Assembly: GCA_026826555.1 (NCBI GenBank)
Contig: JAKSZT010033739.1
Coordinates: 906,370-970,369, forward strand
Origin: Tolypeutes matacus
Lineage: Eukaryota > Chordata > Mammalia > Cingulata > Chlamyphoridae
Length of the DNA stretch: 64,000 nt
Reading direction: 5' to 3'
Part shown: positions 1 to 12,293 of the stretch, one piece after another
Position numbering within the stretch: the first letter of the stretch is position 1
Layout: the number at the start of each line of letters is the position of its first letter
Position numbers and translations under genes: made by a program
The notes under the pieces: model-generated
What the model saw: only the letters and a program-made list of their open reading frames with translations
Told to the model about the DNA's origin: nothing
The model's database searches: none

Positions 1-27
1 TTAAGCATAATTAGTGATAGCTCTTTT

Positions 28-215
28 TTTTTTTTTTTTTTTTTAAGATTTTATTTATTTATTCATTTATCCCCCCCTTGCTGCTTGTGCTCGCTGGGTC
101 AGCTAACCACGCCGTGCGGGCGGGCTTGCCTTCACCAAGAGGCCCCAGGAACCGAACCCGGGGCCTCCCATATGGTAAACGGGAGCCCTACTGATTGAGC
201 CACAGCCACTTCCCA
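28..215 (-). mobile_element. tRNA-derived SINE (armadillo DAS-like), reversed
   Basis: Read on the minus strand it starts with a tRNA-like head carrying an A box (TGGCTCAATCAG) and a B box (GGTTCGGTTCC). A GC-rich body follows, then a short AT-rich tail and poly(A), seen here as poly(T) at about 28-44. A perfect 15-bp target-site duplication (AGTGATAGCTCTTTT) lies at 13-27 and 216-230. The element interrupts a minus-strand L1 ORF2, so it is younger than that L1. The same family recurs at 37591 and 63607. Assignment to the armadillo DAS group is from memory of the family, not from a search. Confidence 0.85.
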
Positions 216-230
216 AGTGATAGCTCTTTT

Positions 231-1700
231 CAGAATGTTTGGTAGAATTCACCTGTGAAGCCATCTGGTCCTGGGCTCTTCTTATTTGGGAGGGTTTTGA
301 TGACTGATTCTATATCTTTACTTGTAATTGGACTGTTCAGTTCATCATAGTCTTCTTTTGTCAATGTAGGCTGTTTGTGAGATACTAGGAATTTGTCCAT
401 TTCCTTTAAATTATCATTCTGGTAGGCATATAATTTTTCACAGTATCCTTTTATGATACCCTTTATTTCAGTTGAGTCAGTAGAGATATCCCCTTCTTCA
501 TTCTTTATTTTGTGTATTTGCATCTGCTCTTTGTTAGTGTGGCTAAGGGTTTGTCAATTTTATTGATCTTCTAAAAGAACCAGCTTTTGGTTTTGTTTAT
601 TTTTTCTAGTGCTTTCTTATTTTATATTTCTTTTAGTTCTGCTCTAATTTTTGTTATTTCTTTCTTTCTACTTTCTTTGGAGTTAGTTTGTTGTTGTTTT
701 TCCAGTTCCCCCAGGTGTGCACTTAGGTCTTCAATTTCAGCTTTTTCTTCTTTTTTAATATATGCATTTATGGCTATGAATTTCCCTCTCAGTACAGCTT
801 TGGATGCATCCAATAGGTTATGATATGTTGTGTTGTCATTTTATTCGATTCGAGGTAGTTACAGATTTCTTTTGTGATTTCCTCCTTGACCCACTGTATG
901 TCTAAAAGTGTGTTGTTTAGCTTACATATCCTTGTGCCTAATCTGGTTCCCTGGACCCTAGTGATTTCCAATTTCATATCCATTGTGGTCAGAGAAATTA
1001 TTTTGTATAATCTCAATTTTTGTGAATTCATTGAGAGTTGTTATTTGGCCTAGCATTTGGTCTATCTTGGAGTATGATCCATGTGCACTCAAGAAGAATG
1101 TATAACCCACTGTATTTGGGTGTAGCCTTCTGTATACGTCTATTAGGTCCAGGTCCTCTAATGTATTATTCAGAATCTTTGTTTCTTTATTGATTCTCTG
1201 TCTAGATGTTCTGTCTAATGGTGATAATGGTGTATTAAATCCCCCACTATAAGTGTAGAGGCATTTACTTCTCCACCTAGTTTTTCCAGTGTTTGCCTCA
1301 TGTATTTTGATGCACCCTGATTAGGTACATAAATATTTATAATTGTTCTCTCTTCTTGGAAGATTGCCCATTTTACTAATATATAGTGTCCATCTTTTTC
1401 TCTTACAATAGTTTTGCATTTAGTCTATTTTGCCTGATATTAGGATATCAACTCCTGCACTTTTTTGGTTATTGCTTGCTTATAAAATTGTTTTCTAGCC
1501 ATTCACTTTCAGCCTCCTTGAATCCATGGGTCTAAGGTGGGTTTCTTGTAGACAACATATAGATGGGTCATATTTCCTTATCCATTCTGACAATTTGTGT
1601 CTCTTGACTGGTCAGTTAATATGTTAACATTCAATGTTATTACTCTCAATGAATTTCATACATCAGCCTTATTTTCTTTGGGTTCTTGTATGTCACATGT
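231..1700 (-). pseudogene. L1 ORF2 remnant (endonuclease to start of reverse transcriptase)
   Basis: L1 ORF2 encodes the endonuclease/reverse transcriptase that copies L1 RNA into DNA. On the minus strand, 230-523 translates to the N-terminal reverse transcriptase segment, including [15 protein letters not shown], a hallmark of L1 ORF2. Upstream frames (622-1031 and about 1100-1660) match the linker and endonuclease region but are broken by stops and frameshifts. The rest of ORF2 lies beyond the left edge of the window. The gene is dead, and a SINE is inserted at its left end. Confidence 0.85.
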
Positions 1701-1759
1701 TTTTCTTTTTCTTTTTTCTTTTTTCTTTTCAGTTGTTCTTATACTCTCCTCCAACTCTC

Positions 1760-2620
1760 TCTTTCCTTGTTTTTCCTTTCAACCTGGAGAACTTCATATG
1801 CTATTTCTTGAAGTGCAGGTTTCTGATTGAGATATTCTCTTAATTTCTGTTCATTTGTGAATATTTTGAACTCTCCATCATTTTTGAATTCCAGCTTTCC
1901 TGGGTAGAGAATTCGTGGCTGGAAGTTTTTTTCTTTTAGTACATTGACTATGTCATATCACTCTCTTCTTGCCTCCATGGTTTCAGATGAGAAATCAGCA
2001 CTTAATCTTATTGTGCTTCCCTTGTATATGATGGTTCTCTTTTCTCTTGCTGCCTTGAGTATTTTCTCTTTGCCTTGAGCATTGGACATTTTGATGAGCA
2101 TATGTCTTGCAGTTGGACTGTTGGGAATTATATTGTTTGGGGTGTGCTGTGCTTCCCGGGCATGTACATCCATCTCTCTCAATAAGATTGGGAAGTTTTC
2201 ATCCATTATTTCCTTCAACACTCCTTCTGTTTCCTTTCCCTTCTCTTCTCCTTTTGGGATGCCTATAATGCATATGTTTGTGAATTTTGTCTTGTCAGTT
2301 AAATCCCTGAGTCCCTGCTGCATTGTTTGTATCTTTTCATCTATCTGTTCTACTATCTGTTTGATTTCTAATGTATTGTCTTCCACATCACTAATTCTTT
2401 CTTCTGCCTGTTCAAATCTGCTGTTATGTGAATCCAGCGACTTTTTGATTTCTTGGATTGTACCATTGATCATATCCATTATCTTTTTCTGTAAGTTTAC
2501 AAATTCTTCAGTATGTTCTTCCAGTGTCTTCTTAATATCCTTAAACTCTTCCTTCACTTCATTAAATTGTTCCATGATATTTGTTTGGAAAATTTTGTAT
2601 AGTTGTTCAATGTTTTGCAT
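1760..2620 (-). pseudogene. L1 ORF1 (RNA-binding protein), single nonsense break
   Basis: L1 ORF1 protein is a trimeric coiled-coil RNA-binding chaperone that packages L1 RNA. From an ATG at 2620 the minus strand reads 220 residues. There is an N-terminal coiled coil rich in E, K and I, then the RRM-like core (TNICIIGIPKGEEK), then the C-terminal domain. The frame stops at about 1958 after EARRE, where the family usually has Trp; the codon is TGA. Past the stop the same frame continues with the typical C-terminus (QPRILYPGKLEFK). One nonsense change therefore truncates an otherwise well kept ORF1. It sits just upstream of ORF2, as expected for L1. Confidence 0.85.
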
Positions 2621-4525
2621 CTCTTCCTAGTTTTTAGTTTGTTCATTGAACTGGTTCATGTCTTCCTGTTTCTCAGTGTGGTTTGTAATTTTTTGTTGCC
2701 CTCTAGTTATTTTATCTTGATGGGTTATTCAATTGATTAGCTTCTCTCTCTGCTCTAGAGTTTTATTTAGCTGGTGGTTTTGTGTGTGTTTTAAGTTTTC
2801 TCTTTGAGACTCTTTTCTTCTCAATTTATTTTCTTCCTTCTCTTTATGTTTCCTTGAAGGCAAATGATTAGGGCTAGAGGAATCAAAAGATGCGAGAAAG
2901 GAAGAAGGATAATAGTAATATTGATAAAAGTTAGAAAGGGGGCCATATAAGACTTAGTAAAATGAATATTTAACTCATGTATACAGTGTAGAGTAATAGG
3001 GGAAAAAAGTGGAGTACCTACAATGGACTGGGAAACCAAATAGAGGAATATATATATAATGATTTAGAGGGCTAGTATGATGAAGATAGAGAGAAAGAGT
3101 AAAGAAACGGAAAGGAAACAGTTTACAATAATAAAAAAAAGAAGAATACAGAAGAGATAGAATAGAAATTGGCACACTTAAGTGTTGGGCTAATGAAAAA
3201 AAGTGGCATGTAAGAACCAAGCCAAAGGCAGAAAGATGAAGGAAGGAAAAGCGATACCATTCAGAGACAAAATCAATATAGACAGAGAATGGGAAATCGC
3301 AGAAATAGAAGCACAATAAAGAAGAGACAAGTTAGCAGCACTTAATTAAAAAAAAAAAAAGAAAAAAAAGAAAAAAAGGGGGGGAGGAAAGAGGAAAGAA
3401 ACACAAGAGACAACAAATAAACAAAGAAAAACCAAACAACCACACAAGCAAGCAGTCAAACAAAGCTAAGGAAGAACAGTGTTCCTTCTTGGGCCCTTGT
3501 GGAACCTCTCAGCCTATCGTGTTCATCAATCAATTGCCTTGCAAGGTTCTATCTGCAGGTTTTGAGGTAGATTTTAGTGATTAAACAAAGTTATAAAAAA
3601 TTTTTATTTTTAAATTTTTTAAAGTGACTGTCTTTTGTGTGTGTGTGTGTGTGAAATAAGGCACCCAAAAGAAGTCCTCTTCTAGACCATCCCCTTCGCC
3701 GAGGGGACCCTAAATAGGCTCATGGAAATTGATCAAGCATTTCCCACTTCCTGGCCTTCCCAGGGGAGCTGAAGATCTGATGCATGTCTGTGCAGAATGA
3801 TAAAATTGGCTGACTTCTCCCTGTCTGGAGCCAAGTCTCAGTATCACTTGGCTGTTGGGTAAATCAGGCTCTCTCAGCAGGTTTGCCTCTCCCCTCAGCC
3901 AGGTGCTGCTTCAAGCCAGGTCATCTGCTCCCCAAAGCTATGAGGGCATCCAGGCAGCTAAATCCACAGATAAGAAACCCATCTCCACCTTCTGTCAGAA
4001 CCCTTCCCCTCATGGAGAATGCTCTCTTTCACTGGGTTGCCAGTGGGAGTTGGGGCGTATCCCTGGGCAGCTAGGTAAATCAAACTTCTTCAGCAGATTC
4101 ACCACTCCCCTCAGCCTGGTGCCACTTCAAGCCAGCTATTTTGTTCCCCAGAACTGCAAGGTGTTCCAGGCAACGAAATCCACAGAAAGGAAACCCATCT
4201 CTACACTATGCCTGAACCCTCCCACCCTCAGAGTATGCTCTCTCTCACTGGATTGCCGGCGGGAGTAGCGGCTCAAACCAGCCTTTTTCCCTGAGAGTGG
4301 GGCTCAGTCATCTGTGTCAACCACCATAGGTAGGGGAAACCTCATGAATCTTTTCTGAGCAATCTTCCTTGCATCCTGCTCCCTCCATATTGAAGTCCCC
4401 AAGGTTCTCATTCTGTGTGCCCCCAGCACAGACCCCTCAGGCAGGACCCTGTCCCCAATCAGCCATCCTTAGAGAGCAAGTCAGTGAGTGCCTTCCTAAA
4501 CTGATGCCATCTTAAACTCCCCAGT
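2621..4525 (-). repeat. L1 5' region, unit 1
   Basis: This continues upstream (rightward) of ORF1 on the minus strand. It holds an A-rich stretch at 2870-3450, a (TG)n run at about 3639-3652, and a GC-richer segment at 3660-4490. The GC-richer segment itself contains two related copies of a block reading GTAAATCAGGC... or GTAAATCAAAC... (about 3858 and 4075). The long plus-strand frame 3855-4268 lies in this noncoding region and has no recognisable product. Unit 1 ends where the ORF1-start-like sequence begins again at 4526. Confidence 0.7.
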
Positions 4526-6230
4526 GTCTTCTTAATATCCTTAATTTCTTCCTTTACTTCATTAAGTTGGTCCATGATATTTTTTGGAGAGCTTTGATTA
4601 GTTGTTCAATGTTCTGCATCTCTTCCTGGTTGTTAGTTTGATCATTGGAATGGTCCATGTCTTCCTGTTTCTCAGTATGGCTTGTAATTTATTGCTGCCC
4701 TCTACTCATCATTTTATCTTGATGGGTTTATTCAGTTGATTATCTTCTCTCTCTACTCTAGAGTTTTATTTAGCTGGTGGGTCTTTGTGTGTGTTAAGTT
4801 TTCTTTTTGACACTTTGTTCTTCTTGTATTTCCTTGCTTTTTTCAATGTTCCCTTGAAGGAAAAAGATTAGGGCCAAAAGAATCAAAACAGGTAAGAAAG
4901 GAAAAAGGATAATAGTAATATTGATAAAAGTTAAAAGAGGGGCTGTATCAGACTTAGTAAAACGAATATTTAAATCATGTTGGCAGTGTAGAGTTATATG
5001 AGGGGAAAAAGTGGAGTACTTATAATGGAATGGGAAACCAAATATAGAAAAATATATAGAATGATTTAAAAGGCCAGAATGATGAGGAGAGAGGGAAAGA
5101 GTAAAGAAAGGGCTGAAAGAAAAAAGTTAATAATAAAAAGAAAACAGAACAGACAAGATAGAAATCAACACCCATGAAGTTGAGTGCTAATGAACAAACT
5201 TGAAATGTAAGAACCACAACAGAAAGCAGAATATGGAAAGATAAAGGAAGGAAAAGGGATAGCATTGGTAGACAAAATCACTATACACAGAGAATGGAAA
5301 ATCAAGGAAGAAGAAGCATAGCAAAGAAGAAACAAGGTAGCAGCACCTAGTTTTTTTTTTTTTTTCTTTTTTTTTTTAAAGGGATGGGGCAGAAAGAGGA
5401 AAGAAAAGCAAAAAACAAGTAAACAAAGAAAAACCAAACAAACACTGAAGCATACAGTCAAACAAAGCTAAGGAAGAACAGCATTCCTTCTTCGGCTCTT
5501 GTGGAGCCTCTCAGCCTGTGTTCATCAATCAATTACCCTGCAGCCTTCTTTCTGCAGGTTTTGTGGCTGATTTTAGTGACTAAATTAAGATAAATTTTTT
5601 TTGAAGAAATAAGGGACCCAAAGTAGGCCTTTTCTGGACCACCCCCTCCACTGCGGGGACCCTAAATAGGCTCGTGAAAACTTAACAAACACTTCCCAAT
5701 GCCTGACCCCCCCCAGGGGAGCTGAGACTCTGATCCTCAGTGTGGAACTATAAAATTGGCTGGCTCTGCCCATTTCTGAGCCAATCCTCTGTGTCAGTCA
5801 GCTGTTAGGTAAATCAGGCTTCCTCAGCAGATTCGTCTCTCTCCTCAGCCTGGCACCACTTCTAGCCAGCTGGTTTGCTCCCAAAAAGCTGCACACAGGT
5901 CCAAGCAGTCAAACCAACAGAAAAAAACTCTTTCACCCTTTGCCAGGACCCTCCCACTCTCAGAGAGGGCTCCCTTTCACCAGGTTGCCAGGAGGGTAGG
6001 TCTTAGCCATCTGCATACATGATTTCCAGCTGGGGAAAAACCTCATGATTTTATATTGAGCATTCCACCTCACTGTCCAGCTCCCTCCAGATCAATGTAC
6101 CCAAGGTTCTTGCTCTGCAGGCTCTCAGAACAGACCATCCAGGCAGAATCCTGCTCCAATCATCTATCCACTGTGAGAGAAATGGTGTGTGACCATCTAA
6201 ACCGATGCCATTTTCCCTGATATTTCCTAA
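4526..6230 (-). repeat. L1 5' region, unit 2, with a second partial ORF1 start
   Basis: The sequence from 4526 closely repeats that from about 2516: first an ORF1 N-terminal coding stub of roughly 100 bp, then the same A-rich stretch and GC-richer 5' region. The matching 5' landmarks lie near 5484 (pairs with 3483), 5608 (with 3659), 5805 (with 3853) and 6140 (with 4440). The repeat period is about 2.0 kb and homologous order is kept throughout. This is either a duplicated 5' region in the L1 or a partial second L1 in tandem. Confidence 0.7.
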
Positions 6231-7345
6231 GTTATATATTTTTAAAAAGAACCTTTTTTTCAAAGACAAGTAAGGGACCCAAGAGAAAATAATACAAAGA
6301 TAATGTCTATGAGTTCCCTGTCTTAAAGTATCAGCTGGGTGTTTGATATCCTGGTGGATCACTGCTTTAAGGAGAGCCAGGAATTGAAGCAAGGACCTTG
6401 TATATTCAAGGATGAGAATTCTTCACTAAGCTAAATTTTCTCATTGGGTCAGGTAGCTAGAGAGCTTTCCAGTCATTTTCCCTCAGGGAAAGTTGGGTAG
6501 ATTCCTGCCGATTCGGAGCCTGTCTTTCCCTGCCCCCATTCTAACCTTATAGCTTTCTCTCCAAGCTCAGGAGGATGCAATAGCCTGTGTGATTAGATCT
6601 TCCCTCACCCCTCCTGGTCAGGTTGAGTTCCCTTCTGAAAATCAAATGGGACTCTGGTACCCATACTCATCACAGAGAAATGACTCTCAACCCACTTCCA
6701 GACCTCCCCCTTCTCCCAAGGCATCATAAATAGGCCCTGGGAAGGTTATTAAGTGCTTCCTACTGCCTGCTTCTCTTAGAGGAGTTTGAATTTTGATAAT
6801 GTTCAGCACAGGACTAGTAAATTGTCTGACTCCACCCTCTCCCAGCCCTAGTTCAATGTTCCAGGTTAGCTAAGTAAATCAGACTGCCTAAGTAGTTTTG
6901 CTTCACCCCCTTCCTGGGGCCACCTCTTGGCAGGTGGTATGCTCCCCAAAGTTCAGTGGGGGTCCACATAACCAATGCCACAGGAAGGAAACCCCTTTCT
7001 ACCCTTCACCAGATTTGTCCTACTCCCAGAGAAGGCTCCCTCTGGTGGCCAGTGGGAGTCAGGCCTCGTGGCTTTTTGCCTTGAGGATGGGGCTTAGCTG
7101 CCTGCCATTTCCAGCCACTGGGGTTAAAAACTCATGGTTTTCACTTGGGTTTTTATCTCTTTGTCCAGTTCCCTCCATATCATTTCCCTGAACCCTCCTG
7201 CTCAGTGGGTTCCCCAAACAGCTCACTTAGGCAGGATCTTGCCCCTTCTCAGCTGTTTTTTTTGTGAGAGAGATGGTAAGTGCCCACATAAACTGATGCC
7301 AACTTGCTCCCCCTCCTCTCCAAGTTTGGAATATTTATACACTCA
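6231..7345 (-). repeat. L1 5' region, diverged third unit
   Basis: From about 6640 to 7320 the landmarks of units 1 and 2 recur in the same order: an AATAGGC segment, a GTAAATCAGAC segment near 6875, and a closing ACTGATGCCAAC at about 7299 that matches ACTGATGCCATC at 4500. Divergence is higher and no ORF1 stub is seen. The stretch 6240-6640 is unlike the other units. The frames at 6898-7361 are chance readings. Confidence 0.5.
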
Positions 7346-7369
7346 CAAAGAAGAAAAATGAAATAAATG

Positions 7370-8030
7370 ACCAAAGAATGTTCTGTGTCCACTACCTCAC
7401 AATTGAGACCTGCGCCAAGCCCATGTTCTAGGCAGGCTTTTCAGTCTGACACAGAATTAAATTACAGAACTATCAGAGTGTTGCAAAATACATCTCAAAT
7501 TATTTCTTCATATTTTATTTTGACCTATCACATTAATACCACTGTAAGGATTAGTCTTAAATAATTAACATAAAATGATTTTTCATAATGATTAAACATT
7601 GCTTAGAAAGTTTTAATTCCTTCAGTATACAGAATGTCTGAGCTGGACCTTGGGTGGTGCTGGAGTAGAGATGGGGAGGGAGACTCAGTGGATTGCTCTT
7701 TGCCAAATGCTGCAAACTCTTGTGCTTTTATTTTATTTTTGTTGTACCATTCTACTGTGAGCGAGCACAGATGTACCAATAATTATACAGCTTAGTGAAT
7801 CACTATAAGGCGCTCAGACTTGAAAGTCACACAAGGTTAGGAACTAGAACTTAGTGTCCTCTATAGGGGTCACCATCACAGCCCCTCCCTCCCTCAAGCA
7901 GCATCCTCTCCCCTTGTGCTTAGGGTCAGTCTTCCTCACTCTCCTTTAATGTTCACTCACAACTATCTATAGACACTAAAATCTAAATTTTTTATTTTCT
8001 CTGTCTTTCAAGGATATTTAATTTCCCTGT
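7370..8030. repeat. Paralogous flank block (pairs with 27370-28340)
   Basis: This stretch aligns with 27370-28340 over several shared landmarks. These include CTTCATATTTT at 7507, an ACCTTGGGT segment at 7646, and TAGACACTAAA near 7971, each with a partner in the other block in the same order. No coding function is visible. By analogy with the V-gene blocks it is probably V-segment flanking DNA whose V is lost, but that is inference. Confidence 0.45.
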
Positions 8031-10740
8031 GCACAGGCCTAACTTTTCAATACAACCTGCTTGTTTTCACAAATTCCTACTTGTCTTATCCAGAGATATT
8101 AATAGTAATATATTTTATATGAAACTTGCTCTGGGTCAGGAGTTATGGTAAGCATGAAGTAATCATTAATTAACATTTAAACACAGACTTATCTCAAGAC
8201 ATGGCTGATTTACCATTTCCTAATTATCTTGTTTCTTCATTACCAGTTCTGATGAAGAACAAGTGTTGGCTTAAAACTATGGGTATTATCCTCTGGATTG
8301 GCTTTCAGCTTGTTTCATAAACTTTCACCCTAATTCTGTGGTGTTCAAATTGTCCACCCAAATTTGTCCAGCTCTAATTATCAGAATGCACTAACAATTA
8401 TAACAAACAACTGTAAATATCAGTTAATAAAAGTATAACAAGAAAATACTACAGCTTGCTTAATTTCAATTATATGGTGCTCATTTGGGAAGTCTGGCTA
8501 AGGACTGGGATATGGTTCAAACAAATACAAGTAAACTAGACACCCATTGATTTCTAACATGGCATCCTCAACTGGTGGATACAAAGTTAGGTTCAGAATG
8601 GGAGCTTATGTGTGAATCCAGGTGGGGTATATTCCAATTGACCAGGTCTGCAAGCAGCTTAGGTTATAGCTGTGCACTTTCCATTTTGCATAATCCATCA
8701 TATGACCTCCCCTGCTATCAAGGGAATGGAATGTATGTTAACTGTGATCCCAGGAGGAAAGGAACCAATAAGTGTGAGTATGCTGACAGGACTTCTCTGC
8801 ACACTAAGCCTGTGTCACCTCTCCCTCTCATTACACACTCACACATAGATCACTGTTTTCTTTTGCAAAATGACATCTGGAGATTTGGAAATATCACACA
8901 TATGATATTGTGAACATGGACAAGGTGTTTAGTCAATGGTGTGTCCAGTGGTCAGTGCTAGTGACTATCCTTCTATTTTCTGATTCATCTTCAATAGGGT
9001 ATTGAATAGAGATGAACATGAGGAATGTTTCCTGTAACACTGAGGAATTAAAATGGGCTGGTTGTGGATAATGTAGTAAATATTGGTGTAAAAATAGTAG
9101 CAAAACCATCCAAACACTGACAAGAATGAGGGAGGCTGGAGATTATAGCAGGTTAGAGTTACTGTGAGGCATCATGTGCAGGTGTCCAGCAAGCAGGTGG
9201 AGGTGGAGTCAGGAGAGCAGTTAGAGAACTGGAGCCCATTTATAAAGCAGATTCCAATAAGATGGCAATGGAATCATTGGAATAGCCCTTCTGGCTCTGG
9301 GAAAGGGGAAAGATGGACAAGGGGGAGACACTTGGGTGCTCTCTGGAGTAGTGGAGGGGATTATAGGCCTGTGAAGGGAGCAGCAGGCAATCAGAGGCAG
9401 GGGATCCATGAGAACATCATGCTTCCAGGAGTCAAAGCAGAAGGTGCCCTGATAGGGAAGGTGGGGCAGTAACACAATGGGGAGAGAAGCTCAGCATTTC
9501 AGACTGACGACAAACAGAAAAGGACATGGGTTTGACTCTCCAAAGGTCATTCTGAATGTGCAGGCTTAGGAGGGAGGTCTCACAACCTCATGCTTGTACA
9601 TCCATCAATACATCAAAGATAAATTAAGAGGTCCTTACCAAACTAACAGGATCCCAGAATGAGAAGAGACCCATGGGTTGCCCTAGGAGAGGAAGGCCTG
9701 GGTCCTGCCAGTAACCCCTCCTCACCTCCCCCCACTGCTCCTGTCCTCCCTCCCCTGGAGCCTGGAGATTCCTGTCCTCATTGTGCAGTTGAAGCTGGGC
9801 CCAGTGCACAGAACACTCATTAGTTTCCCCAGAACAGTCAATTAAATTTTGCATGAATCCAGCATTTTAAAATAGTTTATCTACATATGTCTTATAAGTG
9901 TATTCACAAAGCTTTAGGTAACACAAATAAAACTGAAGACACTAAAATTCTTTCCACAAATAAAAATTTGCACTTCTCTTCCAGTGTTGGAATGACTTTT
10001 CCATGTGTCCACATGAAAGAAGGTAACCAAGATGATTAATGATTATGCTGACATAAATGGGCCTCCTAGACAAGTATTGACATTCTCAAACACACATATT
10101 ACTGTGTATTGAAAAGTTACAGTTTTATTGATTTTTTTATATCAATTTAGAAAATTTTGAAGACAGATTGGGTCAAATAACTGTTAGCACTTATCTCTAA
10201 TCAAACTTGCATGAGAAACTGGTGTTAGGAAGCTAGAGATTAAATTATAGCTTCTATATCCTAGGTCTGTGAGTTGCAGAAAGAGCTAATGTGTGACAGC
10301 CCTATGAGGTTCCTAATTCTGAGCCCTTCATTAGATAGACATGGGCAGCACTCATTGTCAGGGGCAAATTGAGGTCTCCCAACATGAGGAACACCTTGAC
10401 TCTATTTATCCACAGCTGGTATTCTCTGCAGACCCAAAGGTTTGCAGGACCCATGTCTCAACACACTGAGCAGTTAGTTAAATCACTGCTATTTTGATGG
10501 GGAAGCAGGGGATAGTGTGGAGAAAGGACTAGCTTATTCTATTTCAATGGAGCATTCATCATTACTTACATTTAACTATTCTTAATGATAAAGACATTTG
10601 TTAGCCACAGCACATAACATGTTATCAAGGAATAACACAATTGGTTCGAGTATGATCAACTTAAGGTGCTAGCAGCCAGATGTTTAATTCTATGTCATCA
10701 AAAATATTATATACATATATGTATATACATAGCCATGTTT
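8031..10740. other. Unassigned intergenic DNA
   Basis: I see no gene, RNA or repeat that I can name here. The frames at 8575-8913, 9164-9472 and 9624-9854 have no recognisable domain and no splice or promoter context. The 9164-9300 stretch looks loosely like V framework 1 on the plus strand but does not hold up. A GC-richer island lies at about 9650-9800. An AT-rich palindromic run (TATATACATATATGTATATA) lies at 10709-10728. Confidence 0.6.
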
Positions 10741-10754
10741 TCTTGTATTAAAAG

Positions 10755-11030
10755 CAGTACATAGGGAAATGGATGTGGCTCAAGTGGTTGGGCTCCCATC
10801 TATCATATGAGAGGCCCTGGTTTCAGTTCCCAGGGCCTCCTGGTGAGGGCAAGCTGGCCTGTGCCCATGGAGAGCTGACAGCCTGCACCCATGGAGAGCT
10901 GACACAGTAAGATGATGCAACAATGGAGACAAGCAGAGGAAACATGCAGCAAATGGACACAGAAAGCAGACAGCAAGCACAAGTGGCAAGGGGTGGATAA
11001 ATAATTAAATTTTTAAAAATTAATACATAG
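10755..11030 (+). mobile_element. tRNA-derived SINE, forward, diverged
   Basis: The head (TGGCTCAAGTGGTTGGGCTC) matches the tRNA-like head of the other SINEs and is followed by a B-box-like GGTTTCAGTTCC. The body carries an internal repeat of a CATGGAGAGCTGACA segment (at about 10866 and 10890). It ends in an A-rich tail near 10990-11030. Short flanking repeats of a TACATAG type at about 10749 and 11024 look like a decayed TSD. It belongs to an older subfamily than the copies at 28 and 63607. Confidence 0.75.
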
Positions 11031-11815
11031 TGTGCTAGCTCTGAGAATGCACCTCCCATTCCTCCACATGAAGGGACATAAAGAAGCAAGGGCCCAACTT
11101 TTGTTCTCTGAAATTATCCCCATGTTTACTTGAAAGTCAGGAGACCAGAGGGCTGCAATGAGCCAAGGACCAAGTTTTAGAGCAATACTAAGGAAGGACA
11201 GTTCATGGGAGCCAAATTATTCCTTTGATATGAAATTTTGGCTTAAATACACCCCAGTACCCTTGGCATAACAGAGAAGAATAAAATGGATTATGTAATA
11301 AAAGAGTCAACCAGACCATTTCTGAGTCTGATATGCACACTTTTGTGTGAGGAGGAGAATTAGATGTGAAATCCATTATGGTTTAAAGATGCTGACCCCG
11401 GCATAGCCTCTCTTTTTATTCTAACCTGAATTACAAAGATAGTACTGCTTGGAGAATCCCACTGAGATCTTTTCCTGAGACTGACTGGAAAAGACTCTCC
11501 AGTGCCCTGAGCTGTCTCAGATATCTGATCCTGGAGACCACTGGAAGAGCCATTTCTGCCTCCATAAGGAGAGCCTGTGGTGAGGATGTTTCCTCAGAAT
11601 ACAATGAAACTTTCCTATTTCAGGCACTTCAGTGGAAAACACAGTTTTAAATATAGAGAGGTTCCCAGGAGGAAAAATTAGATTTAGTGGAATACCCAGA
11701 CCTAAGGTGAAACCAGACTTAACCTCCCTCATCCCCTGTTCCTGGGAGTGGGAACTGTGTTCAGTGGTTGCTGACTACTCTGCATCCAACCACCTCCAGA
11801 CTCCCTTGCAAGGTA
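11031..11815. other. Unassigned DNA downstream of the clan III V pseudogene
   Basis: This is the 3' side of the V pseudogene at 11854-12293. I see no gene here. The frame at 11632-11943 runs into the V pseudogene on the opposite strand and is a shadow. Confidence 0.5.
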
Positions 11816-11853
11816 GGATTGAGTCTGGGCTCCCCCTGCCTCCCCTCACAATG
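11816..11853 (-). promoter_or_regulatory. Decayed V recombination signal (22-bp spacer)
   Basis: Read in V orientation, a heptamer-like CATTGTG (plus strand CACAATG, 11847-11853) is followed by a 22-bp spacer and a nonamer-like ACTCAATCC (plus strand GGATTGAGT, 11816-11824). The usual forms are CACAGTG and ACAAAAACC or ACACAAACC. The spacer sequence is still like that of IGHV3-family genes. This is the site RAG1/2 would cut. The changed heptamer suggests it is weak or dead. Confidence 0.75.
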
Positions 11854-12293
11854 TCTGCATCAGCAATACACAGCTGTGTCCTTGGCTCTGACTGTCCATC
11901 TGAAGACACACAGTGTTCATGGCAAAGCATCTGGGGATGGTGAACTGGCCCTTCAGAATTCTTCACTGTGTGTGGCAATGGCAGCATTCCTAATGTCTGA
12001 GATAGACTCTAGCCCATCCCAGGAGCCTGTGGGACCCATTTCTTGTTGTAGATACTGGAACCAAATCCAGAAGTTTCTAAGGAGAGTGTCAGATACATCC
12101 TGTGCTGTAAGAAATCTCATCCAGATTCCACCAAGTGAACACTTGCAAGAAAAGACATCCTGATCATCAAAAGGACCACACTTATCCCTTGTTTCTGTCG
12201 GTCATATCAACTCACATACTCAATGCCTCTTGTTACTCATAAAATGATCTTTTAAAATAGTGATGAGAAAACTAAGCTCAGAACTAATGCCAT
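11854..12293 (-). pseudogene. IGHV clan III (IGHV3-like) pseudogene
   Basis: The leader exon is 12249-12293 on the minus strand. Its codons MALVLSLVFSSLF align with the usual IGHV3 leader, but a stop follows and the donor GT is AT. The V exon runs from about 12150 down to 11854. Typical IGHV3 pieces are visible: a CTTGGTGGAATCTGG framework 1 segment, CTTCTGGATTTGG before CDR1, GGGTCCCACAGGCTCCTGGGA in FR2, GGCCAGTTCACCATC in FR3, and GACACAGCTGTGTATTGC at the end. FR1 has an internal deletion, the Cys23 codon is lost, Cys104 reads TGA-like, and frameshifts are present. It cannot encode a V domain. Confidence 0.85.

Noticed and set aside
3855..4268. 137-residue plus-strand open frame
   Set aside because: It lies in the L1 5' region, the composition follows the DNA repeat, and the frame is not kept in unit 2.
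9164..9475. Plus-strand stretch resembling V framework 1 (GTGTCCAGC...GTGGAGTCAGGAG)
   Set aside because: No leader, no CDR or FR2 pattern, no conserved Cys or Trp and no RSS follow; the likeness is short and by chance.
10709..10728. AT palindrome as a regulatory site
   Set aside because: A simple TA/CATATA run, common in AT-rich intergenic DNA.
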